Source: CALHVX01 sp964640725
Lineage (GTDB): Bacteria; Pseudomonadota; Gammaproteobacteria; Pseudomonadales; Azotimanducaceae
Assembly (NCBI GenBank): GCA_964640725.1
Contig: CAZXIJ010000009.1
Span: 71,531-135,530 of the forward strand
DNA length: 64,000 nucleotides
Reading direction: 5' to 3'
Shown here: piece by piece, positions 48,487 through 57,457 of the stretch
Layout: every line of letters starts with the position of its first letter
How positions within the stretch are numbered: the stretch's first letter is position 1
The notes under the pieces: model-generated
What the model was told of the DNA's origin: nothing
The model's database searches: none
What the model saw: the letters and a program-made list of their open reading frames with translations, nothing else
Translations under genes and position numbers: made by a program

Positions 48487-50799
48487 CTAGAAGTCGTATT
48501 TGACCCGGACGTTCACCCGGCGCGGCTCGTTGTAGTAGAAGGTACCAGCCAGCACGGCGTTTTGCGTCAACTCGTTGTTGCAGTTGGTGCACTCCGCAAT
48601 GATCCGCAGGTTCGGGCCGACCCCGACCGTCACGCCCATGCTCAGCTCGCCGGTATCGTCCACGGCGCCGTTGGGCAGGCCGCTGGTACCGACGTTCAGC
48701 TCGTCCGTGTAGCGGTAGTTGACGTTGCCCTGCACGTAGCCGCTGATCGCCGGAATCTCGAAGCGATAGCTGCCGCCCAGGGTATAGGTCAGGTCCGGCG
48801 AGCGGGTGTTTTCGGCAATCTGGCAGTTGAGATCAACGATGCCGACCCCGGCTGTGCCCGGCACGCCGGCAATGCAATCGGCCTGCTGGGCCAGAATCTG
48901 TGCGCCAGGCTGCTGCTCGGCATCCTGGATGCCCACGGCCGCGTACAGAGACAGGCCTTCCGTCGGCGCCCAGGTCGCATCGATTTCCAGGCCCTGATTT
49001 TCCAGGTCGGCAAAGTTACGGGTAATGAAGGCGACCGTGCCGTTATCCCGCACAAAGGCTGACGGCACCTGGAAGTCTTCGACATCCATGTAAAACGCCG
49101 TCACGTTCAGGCGCACGGTGCGGTTGGCGAACTCGCTCCGGAAGCCGGCCTCGTAAGACCAGACCTTTTCCGGGTCGAAGGGCAGCAGCTCCTGCGCGGC
49201 CGTGCCCCGGGCATTCCAGCCGCCGGACTTAAAGCCCCGGGTGGCTGAGGCAAACGCCATGAAGTCCTCCGTCGCGAAGTACTGGATCGCGAAGCGCGGC
49301 GTCACCAGCTGCTCGTCCAGGGTGCGATCGATGCCGGCGGCGTCAAGGTTGGCGTTCGTCAGCTCCGTGCCCGGCGCCGCGGGGAACGCCAGCACGTTGG
49401 TGAAGGGGTTGTTGGCGACAATGCCAGGCTTGAAGTCGGTGAGGTCGAGGGTCTTCTCTTCGTCCGTCCAGCGCACGCCAAAGGTGGCGGTCAGCTTGTC
49501 CGTAAATGCGTAGTCGGCCTGCGCGTAGGCGGCGATGGAGGTCAGCTCGTTCTCCAGCAGCCGGTCCGCGAGCAGCAGGTTGCCAAAAGGCAGCGCAAAG
49601 ATGTCAGAAAAGTCCGTCTTGTTGTCTTCCGTGAAGTAGAACAGGCCGGCAACCAGGTCCAGACGATCGTCCAGGTAGCTGTTGGTGAACTTCACTTCCT
49701 GCGATACCTGAGTGTGCTCCCCCTGGTTGGCGATGGTGAAGCCGCCCAGCGGCCCCGGGCCATCAAAGAAGTCGATGATGAAGTCCTGCTCCAGGCTCCG
49801 GTACGCGGTAATGAACTCGATGGAGCCGAACTCCAGGTCGAAGTTCAGGTGCGAGCTGAAGGCGTAGCTTTCAACGTTGTTGCCAAGCCCCGTGCCCTGG
49901 GCCAGCTGCTCCAGGCTGCCGTTCGAGGACGCGGCCCGGATGCCCGTGTTGGAGAGCCGGCGATCCGTGTTGTCGTCACGACCGTTGTCCTGGGGACGCT
50001 GAAACGCGCTCAGACCCGGAAAGCTGGTGGTGATGTTCAGATTCTCGTCTTCGATGTACTCGCCGGACAGATCCCAGGTGACCTGGTCGTCGAACAGAAT
50101 ACGCAGGTCGCCGCGCACACCGCGCGCTTCCTGGCCGTTGAGCCGGTCGCCGGTGTTGGTGTTCTTCACGTAGCCTTCGTCGTTCAGATAGAACGCCGAG
50201 ATCTTGGACAGAACGTTTTCGGCCAGCGGCACATCGATGGAGCCCCGCAGCATCTGCCGATCGTAATCGCCCAGGCCGCCCTCGAGGTAGCCGCCAAGCG
50301 CTTCGCCGGGCTTGGCCATCTTGACGGAAACCGCGCCGCCGGTGGTGTTGCGGCCAAACAGCGTGCCCTGCGGGCCACGCAGCACTTCGATGGCTTCCAC
50401 ATCAAAGAACGCGACGTTGTTGCCGTTCTGGCGCGCGATGTAGATCTCGTCCACATAGGTGCCGACCGGCGGGTCAAAGGTCGCGACGGACTCCGTGTTG
50501 CCGATCCCGCGCAGGTAATAGGAGTTGGCAGTGCCAAGGCCCGTGTTGTTGCCGCCAAACAAGTTCGGCACGTAGTTGACGATGTCCAGCGGCTCGTCGA
50601 ACTGCCGCGCGTCCATCTCGTCGGCGTTGAAAGCGCTGATCGCGATCGGCACATCCTGCTGCGACTGTGCCCGGCGCTGGGCCGAAACGACGATCTCTTC
50701 AAGTTCCGCAACCGCAAGCGGAGCCTGGGTAGCGAGTAGCAGTGCCAGTAAGACACCGATTACCGGGACGGCATGCCGTCTTTGCTGTGGTGCGTTCAT
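48487..50799 (-). CDS. TonB-dependent outer-membrane receptor (770 aa)
   Basis: A signal peptide ending about APLAVA is followed by ELEEIVVSAQRRAQSQQDVPIAIS, then plug motifs EPLDIVNYVPNLFGG, YLRGIGNTESVATFDPPVG, VEAIEVLRGPQGTLFGRNTTGGAVS and a barrel ending RRVNVRVKYDF with the canonical terminal Phe. The QDVPIAISA start and IYIARQN segment match the family of TonB receptors found next to catabolic genes for sterols, fatty acids and similar compounds. The ligand is unknown. ATG 50799 has AAGGGG upstream. The CoA-transferase gene precedes it on the same strand by 36 bp. Confidence 0.93.
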   Translation of the reverse strand: MNAPQQRRHAVPVIGVLLALLLATQAPLAVAELEEIVVSAQRRAQSQQDVPIAISAFNADEMDARQFDEPLDIVNYVPNLFGGNNTGLGTANSYYLRGIGNTESVATFDPPVGTYVDEIYIARQNGNNVAFFDVEAIEVLRGPQGTLFGRNTTGGAVSVKMAKPGEALGGYLEGGLGDYDRQMLRGSIDVPLAENVLSKISAFYLNDEGYVKNTNTGDRLNGQEARGVRGDLRILFDDQVTWDLSGEYIEDENLNITTSFPGLSAFQRPQDNGRDDNTDRRLSNTGIRAASSNGSLEQLAQGTGLGNNVESYAFSSHLNFDLEFGSIEFITAYRSLEQDFIIDFFDGPGPLGGFTIANQGEHTQVSQEVKFTNSYLDDRLDLVAGLFYFTEDNKTDFSDIFALPFGNLLLADRLLENELTSIAAYAQADYAFTDKLTATFGVRWTDEEKTLDLTDFKPGIVANNPFTNVLAFPAAPGTELTNANLDAAGIDRTLDEQLVTPRFAIQYFATEDFMAFASATRGFKSGGWNARGTAAQELLPFDPEKVWSYEAGFRSEFANRTVRLNVTAFYMDVEDFQVPSAFVRDNGTVAFITRNFADLENQGLEIDATWAPTEGLSLYAAVGIQDAEQQPGAQILAQQADCIAGVPGTAGVGIVDLNCQIAENTRSPDLTYTLGGSYRFEIPAISGYVQGNVNYRYTDELNVGTSGLPNGAVDDTGELSMGVTVGVGPNLRIIAECTNCNNELTQNAVLAGTFYYNEPRRVNVRVKYDF

Positions 50800-50835
50800 T
50801 GATCCCCCTTGATCCAACGCGATTGGGTGGAAGCC

Positions 50836-52038
50836 CTAAGCGGACGGTTTCTCCACGATGACACCCTGGGCGACGAGCGCTTCGATGGTGTCTTCTCCGT
50901 AGCCGGCCTGGCGCGCGGCGGCAAGCGAATGCTCGCCGATGCCCGGCAGGTCCTGCTCCAAATTCATTCTGCGGCCGTTCATTTCCAGCGGCAGCTTCGG
51001 TATGCGCGCCGCGCCGCCCGCGTTCGGCCCGTCGGTCAGGGCCACCTGCATCAGACCGCCGGCCATCATCTGCGGGTCATCAAACAGGTCGCTGGGCTTG
51101 TTCACTGCTGCGAAAGGCAGCCCGGCCCGCTCCAGCTTGGCCATCGCTTCTTCCGGCGACAGACGACTGAACAGCGCCTCGAGCGCCGGGATCACTTTGT
51201 CACGCCCGGCGACGCGCCCGGCATTCGTTTTGAGGGACTCATCCGCTGCCAGCTCCGCCAGCGCAAACTCCTTCAGGAACAGCGCCCACTGGGTATCGCT
51301 CACCACCGCAACGAACAGGCGCTCGCCGTCCGCCAGAGGGAACAGGTCGTACACCCCCCAGGCGCTGCGACGCACGGACATCGGCGGCGGCTCTTCGCCC
51401 AGGGATTCCTGCTGCGCCATGTGCTGGCCGACCATGAAGGCCGTGGTCTCGAACAGCGAGCTGGTCACCGCCTGGCCGGCGCCGGTGCGATGCCTTTCGT
51501 TAACCGCAGCCAGAATGCCGATCACGCCGAACATGCCGCCGCTGATGTCGATGACCGAAGACCCGGCGCGCATGGGCCGGTCCGGCAGGCCGGTCATGTA
51601 GGCCAGGCCACCCATCATCTGCGTCACTTCGTCCAGGGCCGTGCGCTGCTCGTAGGGCCCGCTCAAAAAACCTTTGAGGGAGCAGTAGATCAGGCGCGGG
51701 TTGCGCGCGCTCAGCGCGTCGTAGCCGAAGCCGAGCTTGTCCATGGCCCCGGGGCGAAAATTCTCGATCAGCACATCCGCTTCGTCGATCAGCTTGCGCA
51801 CCAGCGCCTTGCCTTCGTCGGACTTCAGGTCCACCGCCAGGGAGCGCTTGTTGCGGTTGTACATGGGGAAGTAGCCGCCGCCCGAGCCCTTCAGGCGCCG
51901 GGTGTTGTCTCCCGCGGCCGGCTCGACCTTCAGCACATCGGCCCCGAGGTCAGCCAGGATCGCGCCGGTGGTCGGGCCCATGACCATGTGGGTGAACTCG
52001 ATCACCTTCAGGTCGCTGAGAGGCAGGGCAGAATTCAA
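50836..52038 (-). CDS. Family III CoA-transferase (CaiB/BaiF type), copy C
   Basis: The 400-aa enzyme has KVIEFTHMVMGPTTG, ADVLKVEPAAGDNTRRL, RNKRSLAVDLKSDEG, ADVLIENFRPGAMDKLG, and the candidate catalytic Asp164 in SSVIDISGGMFG. It would transfer CoA to a carboxylate. It is divergent from the HMG-CoA-lyase-like gene at 52155, with a palindromic promoter between them. It is a third class III transferase in the window and is not part of the first operon, so it may serve a second pathway. Confidence 0.9.
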   Translation of the reverse strand: MNSALPLSDLKVIEFTHMVMGPTTGAILADLGADVLKVEPAAGDNTRRLKGSGGGYFPMYNRNKRSLAVDLKSDEGKALVRKLIDEADVLIENFRPGAMDKLGFGYDALSARNPRLIYCSLKGFLSGPYEQRTALDEVTQMMGGLAYMTGLPDRPMRAGSSVIDISGGMFGVIGILAAVNERHRTGAGQAVTSSLFETTAFMVGQHMAQQESLGEEPPPMSVRRSAWGVYDLFPLADGERLFVAVVSDTQWALFLKEFALAELAADESLKTNAGRVAGRDKVIPALEALFSRLSPEEAMAKLERAGLPFAAVNKPSDLFDDPQMMAGGLMQVALTDGPNAGGAARIPKLPLEMNGRRMNLEQDLPGIGEHSLAAARQAGYGEDTIEALVAQGVIVEKPSA

Positions 52039-52075
52039 AGGGCCTCCGGAGGCAGATCATGCGGAATTAGACCGT

Positions 52076-52087
52076 ATGATATATCAT
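52076..52087. promoter_or_regulatory. Palindrome between CoA-transferase C and HMG-CoA-lyase-like genes
   Basis: ATGATATATCAT is a perfect 12-bp palindrome in the 116-bp AT-rich divergent space. It contains GATATATC, also seen at 32203-32210. It is a candidate operator for a shared regulator of the two divergent operons. Confidence 0.45.
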
Positions 52088-52154
52088 TAAGCCTAAGTGT
52101 ATTGAAGCCTTATTTGACCCCGCCCGGAACGGGCGGTCCGCCTGCGAGGTCCCC

Positions 52155-53159
52155 ATGCGAGCAGATATCGACATCGAAATTAGCGAAGTTGGCACCCGGG
52201 ACGGGCTGCAAAGCATCGACACCATCATGCCCACGGCGGCCAAAAAGGCCTGGATCGCCGCCGAGGCCGCCGCCGGTGTGTCCGAGATCGAAGTGGGTTC
52301 CTTCGTGCCCGCCAAGGTGCTGCCGCAGCTGGCCGATACCGCCGAGCTGGTCACCTACGCGCGCACGATTCCGGGCCTGAACGTGGCCGTGCTGGTGCCC
52401 AACCTGAAAGGCGCCGAAGCGGCGATCGCCGCGGGCGCGCACAAGATGGCGATTCCCTTTTCGGTGAGCGAGACGCACAGCCTGCGGAACGTCAAACGCA
52501 CCCACGAGCAGATGTTCGAAGCGGTCGGACAGATCGCCGAACAGATCCGCGCCCTGCCGGCGGCGCAGCGACCGACCTTCGAGGTGGGCCTGTCCACCGC
52601 CTTTGGCTGCACCCTCGAGGGCGCGATCCCGGAAGACAAGGTGGTCCGCATCGCTGAGCGCGTGATCGAGCTGGGCGCCGACGAAGTCGGTCTTTCGGAC
52701 ACCACGGGCTACGGCAACCCGGCCCAGCTCAAGCGCCTGGCCCAGGGTATCTGGAACGCCGTCGGCCGGGAGCGGCTGAGCGGCGTGCACCTGCACAACA
52801 CGCGCGGTCAGGGCCTCGCCAACGTCATGGCAGCGCTGGATCTGGGCATGACCACGATCGACGCGTCCCTGGGCGGCATTGGCGGTTGTCCCTTCGCGCC
52901 CGGGGCCAGCGGCAACATCGTGACCGAGGATCTGGTGTACCTGCTCGAAGCCATGGGCCTGAACACGGGCATCGACATCGACGCGCTGCTGGCCTGTCGC
53001 GCCCAGGTGCAGGCGGCGCTGCCGAACGAGGCGATGTACGGCTTTACCCCGGACGCCGGCCTGCCGAAGGACTTTCGCTACGCACGCGAGCAACGCTCGG
53101 GCACGCCCCTGGCCGCAGGCCGAGGCACGGGCTCCGACCCCCAGCGCGCCGCATCGTGA
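52155..53159 (+). CDS. HMG-CoA-lyase-like (hydroxymethylglutaryl-CoA lyase family) protein
   Basis: The 334-aa protein is a TIM-barrel aldolase of the HMG-CoA lyase family. It has EVGTRDGLQS (catalytic Arg15, Asp16), STAFGCTLEG, the metal ligands His in HLHNTRGQG, and the signature GGIGGCPFAPGASGN with the catalytic Cys. Cleavage of a beta-hydroxy-beta-methylacyl-CoA to acetyl-CoA and a keto acid is the expected reaction. With a divergent class III CoA-transferase, it may process a branched-chain acid other than leucine. It is coupled to the nitrilase-fold gene by GTGA. Confidence 0.9.
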   Translation: MRADIDIEISEVGTRDGLQSIDTIMPTAAKKAWIAAEAAAGVSEIEVGSFVPAKVLPQLADTAELVTYARTIPGLNVAVLVPNLKGAEAAIAAGAHKMAIPFSVSETHSLRNVKRTHEQMFEAVGQIAEQIRALPAAQRPTFEVGLSTAFGCTLEGAIPEDKVVRIAERVIELGADEVGLSDTTGYGNPAQLKRLAQGIWNAVGRERLSGVHLHNTRGQGLANVMAALDLGMTTIDASLGGIGGCPFAPGASGNIVTEDLVYLLEAMGLNTGIDIDALLACRAQVQAALPNEAMYGFTPDAGLPKDFRYAREQRSGTPLAAGRGTGSDPQRAAS

Positions 53160-54214
53160 GCGCCGCACCGGCGCCCATCGCGCCCTACGCGGCGCTCGCC
53201 CTGCAGACGACCTGCCACGGCATCAACCAGTGCCCGGACAACGCCGCGGCGCGCGCGCAGATGCATGCGAGCATCGAGCGCATCGGCCGCCAGGTCGTGG
53301 CCAGCAAGCAATTCATCGGCCCCCATCTGAAGCTGGTGGTGTTGCCGGAGTACTTTCTGACCAGCTACCCCCTGGGCGAGACCATCGCGTCCTGGCGGGA
53401 CAAGGGCTGCGTGGACCCTGACGGCGCCGAGTACGAAGCGCTGGCGCGGATCGCCGCCAACAACAGCCTGTACCTGTCCGGCAATCTGTACGAAACCGAC
53501 CCGTACTTTCCCGAGCTGTACTTCCAGGCCAGCTTCATCATCGACGACGCCGGCAAGCTGGTGCACCGCTATCGGCGGCTGCTGAGCATGTTCGCGCCGA
53601 CCCCGCACGACGTGATGGATCGCTATCTGGACCGCTACGGGCCCGACAGCCTGTTCCCGGTCGCCGACACGCCCCTGGGCCGGCTGGCCACCGTCGCCAG
53701 CGAAGAGATCCTGTATCCGGAAATCCCTCGGGCGCTGGCGCTGCGCGGCGCGGAGGTGATCTGCCACTCATCGTCCGAGGTATCGACGGCCGGCCTGTCA
53801 CCCAAGAACGCCGCCAAGATCGCGCGCGCCTACGAGAACCATTGCTACATCGTATCGGCCAACACGGCCGGCATTACCGGCATCGACCTGCCGAATCAGT
53901 CCGTCGAGAAAGGCTCCAAGGTGGTGAACTACCTGGGCCAGGTTCTGGCCGAAGCGGACAGCGGCGAGTCCATGGCGGGTTACGCGGAACTGCACCTGGA
54001 CGCGCTCCGGCACTACCGGCGCAAGCCCGGCATGTTCAACACGCTGACGCGGCAGCGGCTGGGGCTGTTCACCGACAGCTACGTCGACGACGCTGTGTAT
54101 CCGGGCAACACGCTCCTCGATGATCAGGGCGCAACGATCAGCCCGGACCGCAGCCATTTCCTGGGCACCCAGGCAGCGGTGATCGCGAAGCTGATCGAGC
54201 GCGGCATCATCTAG
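53156..54214 (+). CDS. Nitrilase-fold protein lacking Lys and Cys of the triad
   Basis: The 352-aa protein starts at GTG 53156, overlapping the lyase stop as GTGA. It follows the nitrilase-superfamily layout: LKLVVLPEYFLTSY with Glu65, SFIIDDAGKLVHRYRR where the Lys is expected, and TVASEEILYPEIPRALALRGAEV where the usual nucleophile C-Y-D/E occurs. At these positions Arg140/Arg141 and Ser182 replace Lys and Cys. The rest of the domain, including GAEV and an ENHCYIVSANTAG-like segment, is intact. It may be a Ser-type variant, a non-catalytic member or a family with other chemistry. Its stop overlaps the convergent gene by a shared CTAG. Confidence 0.78.
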   Translation: MSAAPAPIAPYAALALQTTCHGINQCPDNAAARAQMHASIERIGRQVVASKQFIGPHLKLVVLPEYFLTSYPLGETIASWRDKGCVDPDGAEYEALARIAANNSLYLSGNLYETDPYFPELYFQASFIIDDAGKLVHRYRRLLSMFAPTPHDVMDRYLDRYGPDSLFPVADTPLGRLATVASEEILYPEIPRALALRGAEVICHSSSEVSTAGLSPKNAAKIARAYENHCYIVSANTAGITGIDLPNQSVEKGSKVVNYLGQVLAEADSGESMAGYAELHLDALRHYRRKPGMFNTLTRQRLGLFTDSYVDDAVYPGNTLLDDQGATISPDRSHFLGTQAAVIAKLIERGII

Positions 54215-55035
54215 CGGGACTTTTTGCTCCGCCGCTCAATGGCAAAGGGAATGTTGGCCTTCGCCAACGCCTTGTTGAAGCCCGCGAGCCCGGCACCTTC
54301 AGGATCGAGCCGGGCCAAAAGCGCCGCGAGCGTGTTCTCTTCGTCCAGCTCGGTCGCGACGATTTCCTTGATGGTCTCGACATTGATGTCCCCGGCCGTG
54401 AGCACCAGCGGCCCGCCGCTTTCCGGATCGATCAGATACTCGGCCTGGCCCGTCGCGAGCGGCAGGGAGGCCTGCGTCTGGTCAGAGATGCCGCCTTCGC
54501 CCTTGAAGTAGGTCGCCCGGTTTTGCGGCGTCAGGAGCACCCGTACCGGCGCTTGGGCCTGGGGCACGAATTGCACAAAGGGAAAACCGCCCGGGTTGAA
54601 CTCCAGGACCGCCGGCAAGCGAATGCGCACGTGCCCGCGCACCTCGAAGTTCGGGATCGTCAGGGGCGTGCAGTCCCCGGGTACCGGGCCAAAGGCGCTA
54701 GGCAGCAAGGCCACCAGCGCAGTCCCGAGGGGCGGTATCCGCACGGTGCCCGTGCTCGGGCGGAAGACGCTGCCTCCTGCCGCGCCGTTGAGCACACCTT
54801 GCTGGTTATCGGTGCCCGGCGGCGTGTCCACAAAGACCAAGGCGTTGCCGGCGAGATCACGCTCTGGCGTCGCCGCCGGCGAGATCACGAATTCCAGCGC
54901 AAAACGTAGCTCCTGCGCCTCGAAGTTGGTGATCTCCAGAAAGTAGCCCTGCAATACGCTGTCGACGGGCCCGGCGCCAACCGGATCGGCGGGGGACTGG
55001 GGCTTGAAAATCAGCTCGAAATGAGAAACGTCCAT
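54211..55035 (-). CDS. Hypothetical protein, beta-rich
   Basis: The 274-aa protein starts at ATG 55033-55035 (AGGA upstream), skipping an in-frame upstream extension. It has many beta-type segments, for example FALEFVISPAA, GNALVFVDTPPG, GTVRIPPLGTALVAL, and VQFVPQAQAPVRVLL, and a helical C-terminus. There is no signal peptide, membrane segment or recognised motif. It is divergent from a GST gene 208 bp away; that space holds no clear operator. Function unknown. Confidence 0.65.
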   Translation of the reverse strand: MDVSHFELIFKPQSPADPVGAGPVDSVLQGYFLEITNFEAQELRFALEFVISPAATPERDLAGNALVFVDTPPGTDNQQGVLNGAAGGSVFRPSTGTVRIPPLGTALVALLPSAFGPVPGDCTPLTIPNFEVRGHVRIRLPAVLEFNPGGFPFVQFVPQAQAPVRVLLTPQNRATYFKGEGGISDQTQASLPLATGQAEYLIDPESGGPLVLTAGDINVETIKEIVATELDEENTLAALLARLDPEGAGLAGFNKALAKANIPFAIERRSKKSR

Positions 55036-55243
55036 ATCGAATCCTGCTGAGGGGGGAACGCCACCGTAGCGATGGCGAGCGACGGACACTGTCGCCTGCA
55101 GGACATAGCGCCGTTCGTGCCGGGGCAGGATTCGGGCAGGACACAGCCCAAAGTGGCGAGGCTGTCAGGCGTTGGGTATAAGAGGGTCTCGATCCTTCCG
55201 GCATCCGTAGTCGCCGGCGCGCCACGCACGGGAAACTCTCCAC

Positions 55244-55876
55244 ATGAAGCTGTACATGGTTCCGCTTGCCCCGAACCCGACCCGGGTCATGCTCTACATC
55301 GCCGAGCGCGAAGCGCTGGGGGTCGATCTGGGGGTCGAGCAAGTGGTGGTAAACCCCAACAAGGGCGAACAGAGAGCGCCCGAACACCTGGCCCGCAACC
55401 CCTTCGGGACCTTGCCGGTGCTCGAATTCGAGCCCGGCCGCTACCTGATCGAGTCGCGCGTGATTGTGGACTACCTGGAAGACGCGGTACCGGGACCGTC
55501 GCTGTTCCCGACCGATGTCGCCGAGCGCGCCCTCGTGCGTGATCTGGAACGAGTTATCGAGCTGCGCATGGCGCTGCCGATCATGCGCCTGGTGCACGCC
55601 GAAAACTCGCCGCTCGGCTACGCGCCAAAGCCGGCGCTCGCCAGCGATCTTCGCGAAGAGATGAGCCAACCGCTGCAGTACCTGAACAACCTGCTGGCCG
55701 ACGAGCGTCCGTTTCTGGCCGGCAGCGCCGTGTCGCTGGCGGACTGCACCCTCGCCGCGGCGCTGCAGTTCGCGCGCTTCGCCAAGATCGATGTGCTGCC
55801 AGGTCTCGATCGCGTTGCGCAGTGGGACGCCCGCTATCGGGAAGGCGCCGCAGCGAGCAGCGTTCTGCGCTGGTGA
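55244..55876 (+). CDS. Glutathione S-transferase family protein
   Basis: The 210-aa protein starts MKLYMVPLAPNPTRVMLYIAE and has a cis-Pro segment FGTLPVLEFEPG and the glutathione-binding ESRVIVDYLED; a helical domain with SLADCTLAAALQFARF follows. It is a two-domain soluble GST. The stop overlaps a GTG that starts the glutamine amidotransferase gene. The operon of GST, amidotransferase, dioxygenase, aldo-keto reductase and sugar-type symporter suggests conjugation of an imported compound, but the substrate is unknown. Confidence 0.88.
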   Translation: MKLYMVPLAPNPTRVMLYIAEREALGVDLGVEQVVVNPNKGEQRAPEHLARNPFGTLPVLEFEPGRYLIESRVIVDYLEDAVPGPSLFPTDVAERALVRDLERVIELRMALPIMRLVHAENSPLGYAPKPALASDLREEMSQPLQYLNNLLADERPFLAGSAVSLADCTLAAALQFARFAKIDVLPGLDRVAQWDARYREGAAASSVLRW

Positions 55877-56478
55877 GCGGCCCGCAGGCTCAGGTTCTGC
55901 AGCACCTGGGTTTCGAANNNNNNNNNNNNNNNNNNNNNNNNNNNNNNNNNNNNNNNNNNNNNNNNNNNNNNNNNNNNNNNNNNNNNNNNNNNNNNNNNNN
56001 NNNNNNNNNNNNNNNNNCGGCGCTCGGCATCTGCCTGGGCGCGCAGCTGATCGCCAGCGCTCTGGGCGCCCGGGTCTATCCGAGCGGCGGCCAGGAGATC
56101 GGGCTCGAACCGATCTCTCTCACGGAGCCCGGCGCGGCGTCGTGCCTGGCCCCCTTTGCCGCGGAGCCCACCACCCTGCACTGGCACGGCGATACCTTTG
56201 ACCTGCCGGCCGGCGCGATACGGCTCGCCAGCACGGACCTGTGCGAGAACCAGGCCTTCGCCCTGGGCGATCAGGTGCTGGGCTGCCAGTTTCACCCGGA
56301 AGCCACGGGCGCAGGTTTTGAGCACTGGCTCGTCGGGCACAGCGCCGAGCTGGCCCAGGCCGGCATCGATCCCGCGGCGCTTCGGGCACAAATGCACGCC
56401 GCCGCGCCCGAACTGACGCGCAAAAGCGGGCAGGTCATGGCGCGCTGGCTGGCCGCCCTCACCGATTCCCAGCCGTAA
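55873..56478 (+). CDS. Class I glutamine amidotransferase-like protein, interrupted by an N gap
   Basis: GTG 55873, overlapping the GST stop (GTGA), starts SGPQAQVLQHLGFE. The 100-N run at 55918-56017 removes the next stretch, after which the frame resumes with ALGICLGAQLIASALGA and ends with CQFHPEATG and a C-terminal helix. The nucleophilic Cys of GICLGAQ and the His/Glu of FHPEAT are present. It resembles GuaA-like stand-alone amidotransferases. The frame is in phase across the N run, but the product would be only about 202 aa against about 240 usual, so the true gap is probably longer than 100 bases. No synthetase partner is seen. Confidence 0.8.
   Translation: MSGPQAQVLQHLGFEXXXXXXXXXXXXXXXXXXXXXXXXXXXXXXXXXXALGICLGAQLIASALGARVYPSGGQEIGLEPISLTEPGAASCLAPFAAEPTTLHWHGDTFDLPAGAIRLASTDLCENQAFALGDQVLGCQFHPEATGAGFEHWLVGHSAELAQAGIDPAALRAQMHAAAPELTRKSGQVMARWLAALTDSQP
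55918..56017. other. Scaffold gap of 100 N in the amidotransferase gene
   Basis: One hundred N with no flanking duplication. The protein alignment expected for class I amidotransferases needs roughly 70 residues here, so about 200 or more bases are missing rather than 100. Confidence 0.8.
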
Positions 56479-56505
56479 CCGCGACCCGCAAGAGGCACAA
56501 GCGCC

Positions 56506-57435
56506 ATGACCGCTCCCGACGCACAGAACCTGGCCCAGCTTCGAACGCATCTTGCAGCCAGCAACGGCATCGCCGCGCTCAAGATTTTAAGCCCGGACGC
56601 CGTAGACGAAGCCGTGCGCCTGTTCGGCCGGGACGGCTTCGTGGTCGTGGCCGATGTGCTGAACAGCGAGCAGGTCAGCCAGCTCGCCGCGGCGTGCGAC
56701 GAGGTGGTGCAGGAGATACTGGCGCTGGACAGCGAGCGCGCCGGCAACCGCGGCTCGCACCGGTACTCCTTTGGCGGTTCCAGCATGACGCGCAGCCAGC
56801 TGCACCGACGAGCCTGGCAGATGCTGCTCGAGCTGGAGAGCGTGGACCGACTTGTCAGCGCTATTTTCGGGTCCCGGGACTACCAGCTGCGCGCCGCGAG
56901 CGGCGACTTCTGCCTGCCCGGCGCGGTGGCCTACCAGCGCCTGCACGCCGACGTTCGCGACTGGGTAAGCCCGGAGAAGACGCCTTTCAGCGCGTTTTAC
57001 GATCCGCGCGGGCAGCTCAGCATTCGTGACCTGCCCTGCCCGTACCTGGCCGTTAACTTCCTGCCCCAGGATGTGACACGACTGAACGGCCCGACCCGGC
57101 AAATTCCAGGCACGCAAAACTCGCGAGGCCGGATCCCGGCGCTGGACGAGGAACCGGAGTGGATGCGCCTGTCGACCGTTTGCCCGGTGCCCGCCGGCAG
57201 CATCATGATCCGGGACACGCGCGCCTGGCACGGCGGCACCCCGAACCTGACAGAGGCCGTGCGCTCAATCCCGAACCTGGAGTTCTACGCGCCCTGGTTC
57301 CGCGAGCCGATGCCGCCGCAGATCAGCTACTCCGCATTTCGGCAGCTGAGCCCCCGCGCCCAGGAACGCGCCGCCCATCTGGTGCTGGATTCCAGCGAAA
57401 CGCTGGACACCCGCACGATTCTGCAGGCACCGTAG
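56506..57435 (+). CDS. Phytanoyl-CoA dioxygenase-family (PhyH) enzyme
   Basis: The 309-aa protein is an Fe(II)/2-oxoglutarate dioxygenase. The iron ligands are His147 and Asp149 in YQRLHADVRDW and the distal His242 in TRAWHGGTPN. Long N-terminal helices (FGRDGFVVVADVLNSEQ) are typical of PhyH. It would hydroxylate an unknown substrate. It follows the amidotransferase by 27 bp and precedes the aldo-keto reductase by 22 bp on the same strand. Confidence 0.9.
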   Translation: MTAPDAQNLAQLRTHLAASNGIAALKILSPDAVDEAVRLFGRDGFVVVADVLNSEQVSQLAAACDEVVQEILALDSERAGNRGSHRYSFGGSSMTRSQLHRRAWQMLLELESVDRLVSAIFGSRDYQLRAASGDFCLPGAVAYQRLHADVRDWVSPEKTPFSAFYDPRGQLSIRDLPCPYLAVNFLPQDVTRLNGPTRQIPGTQNSRGRIPALDEEPEWMRLSTVCPVPAGSIMIRDTRAWHGGTPNLTEAVRSIPNLEFYAPWFREPMPPQISYSAFRQLSPRAQERAAHLVLDSSETLDTRTILQAP

Positions 57436-57457
57436 CGAACACCATCCAGGAGCGTTC

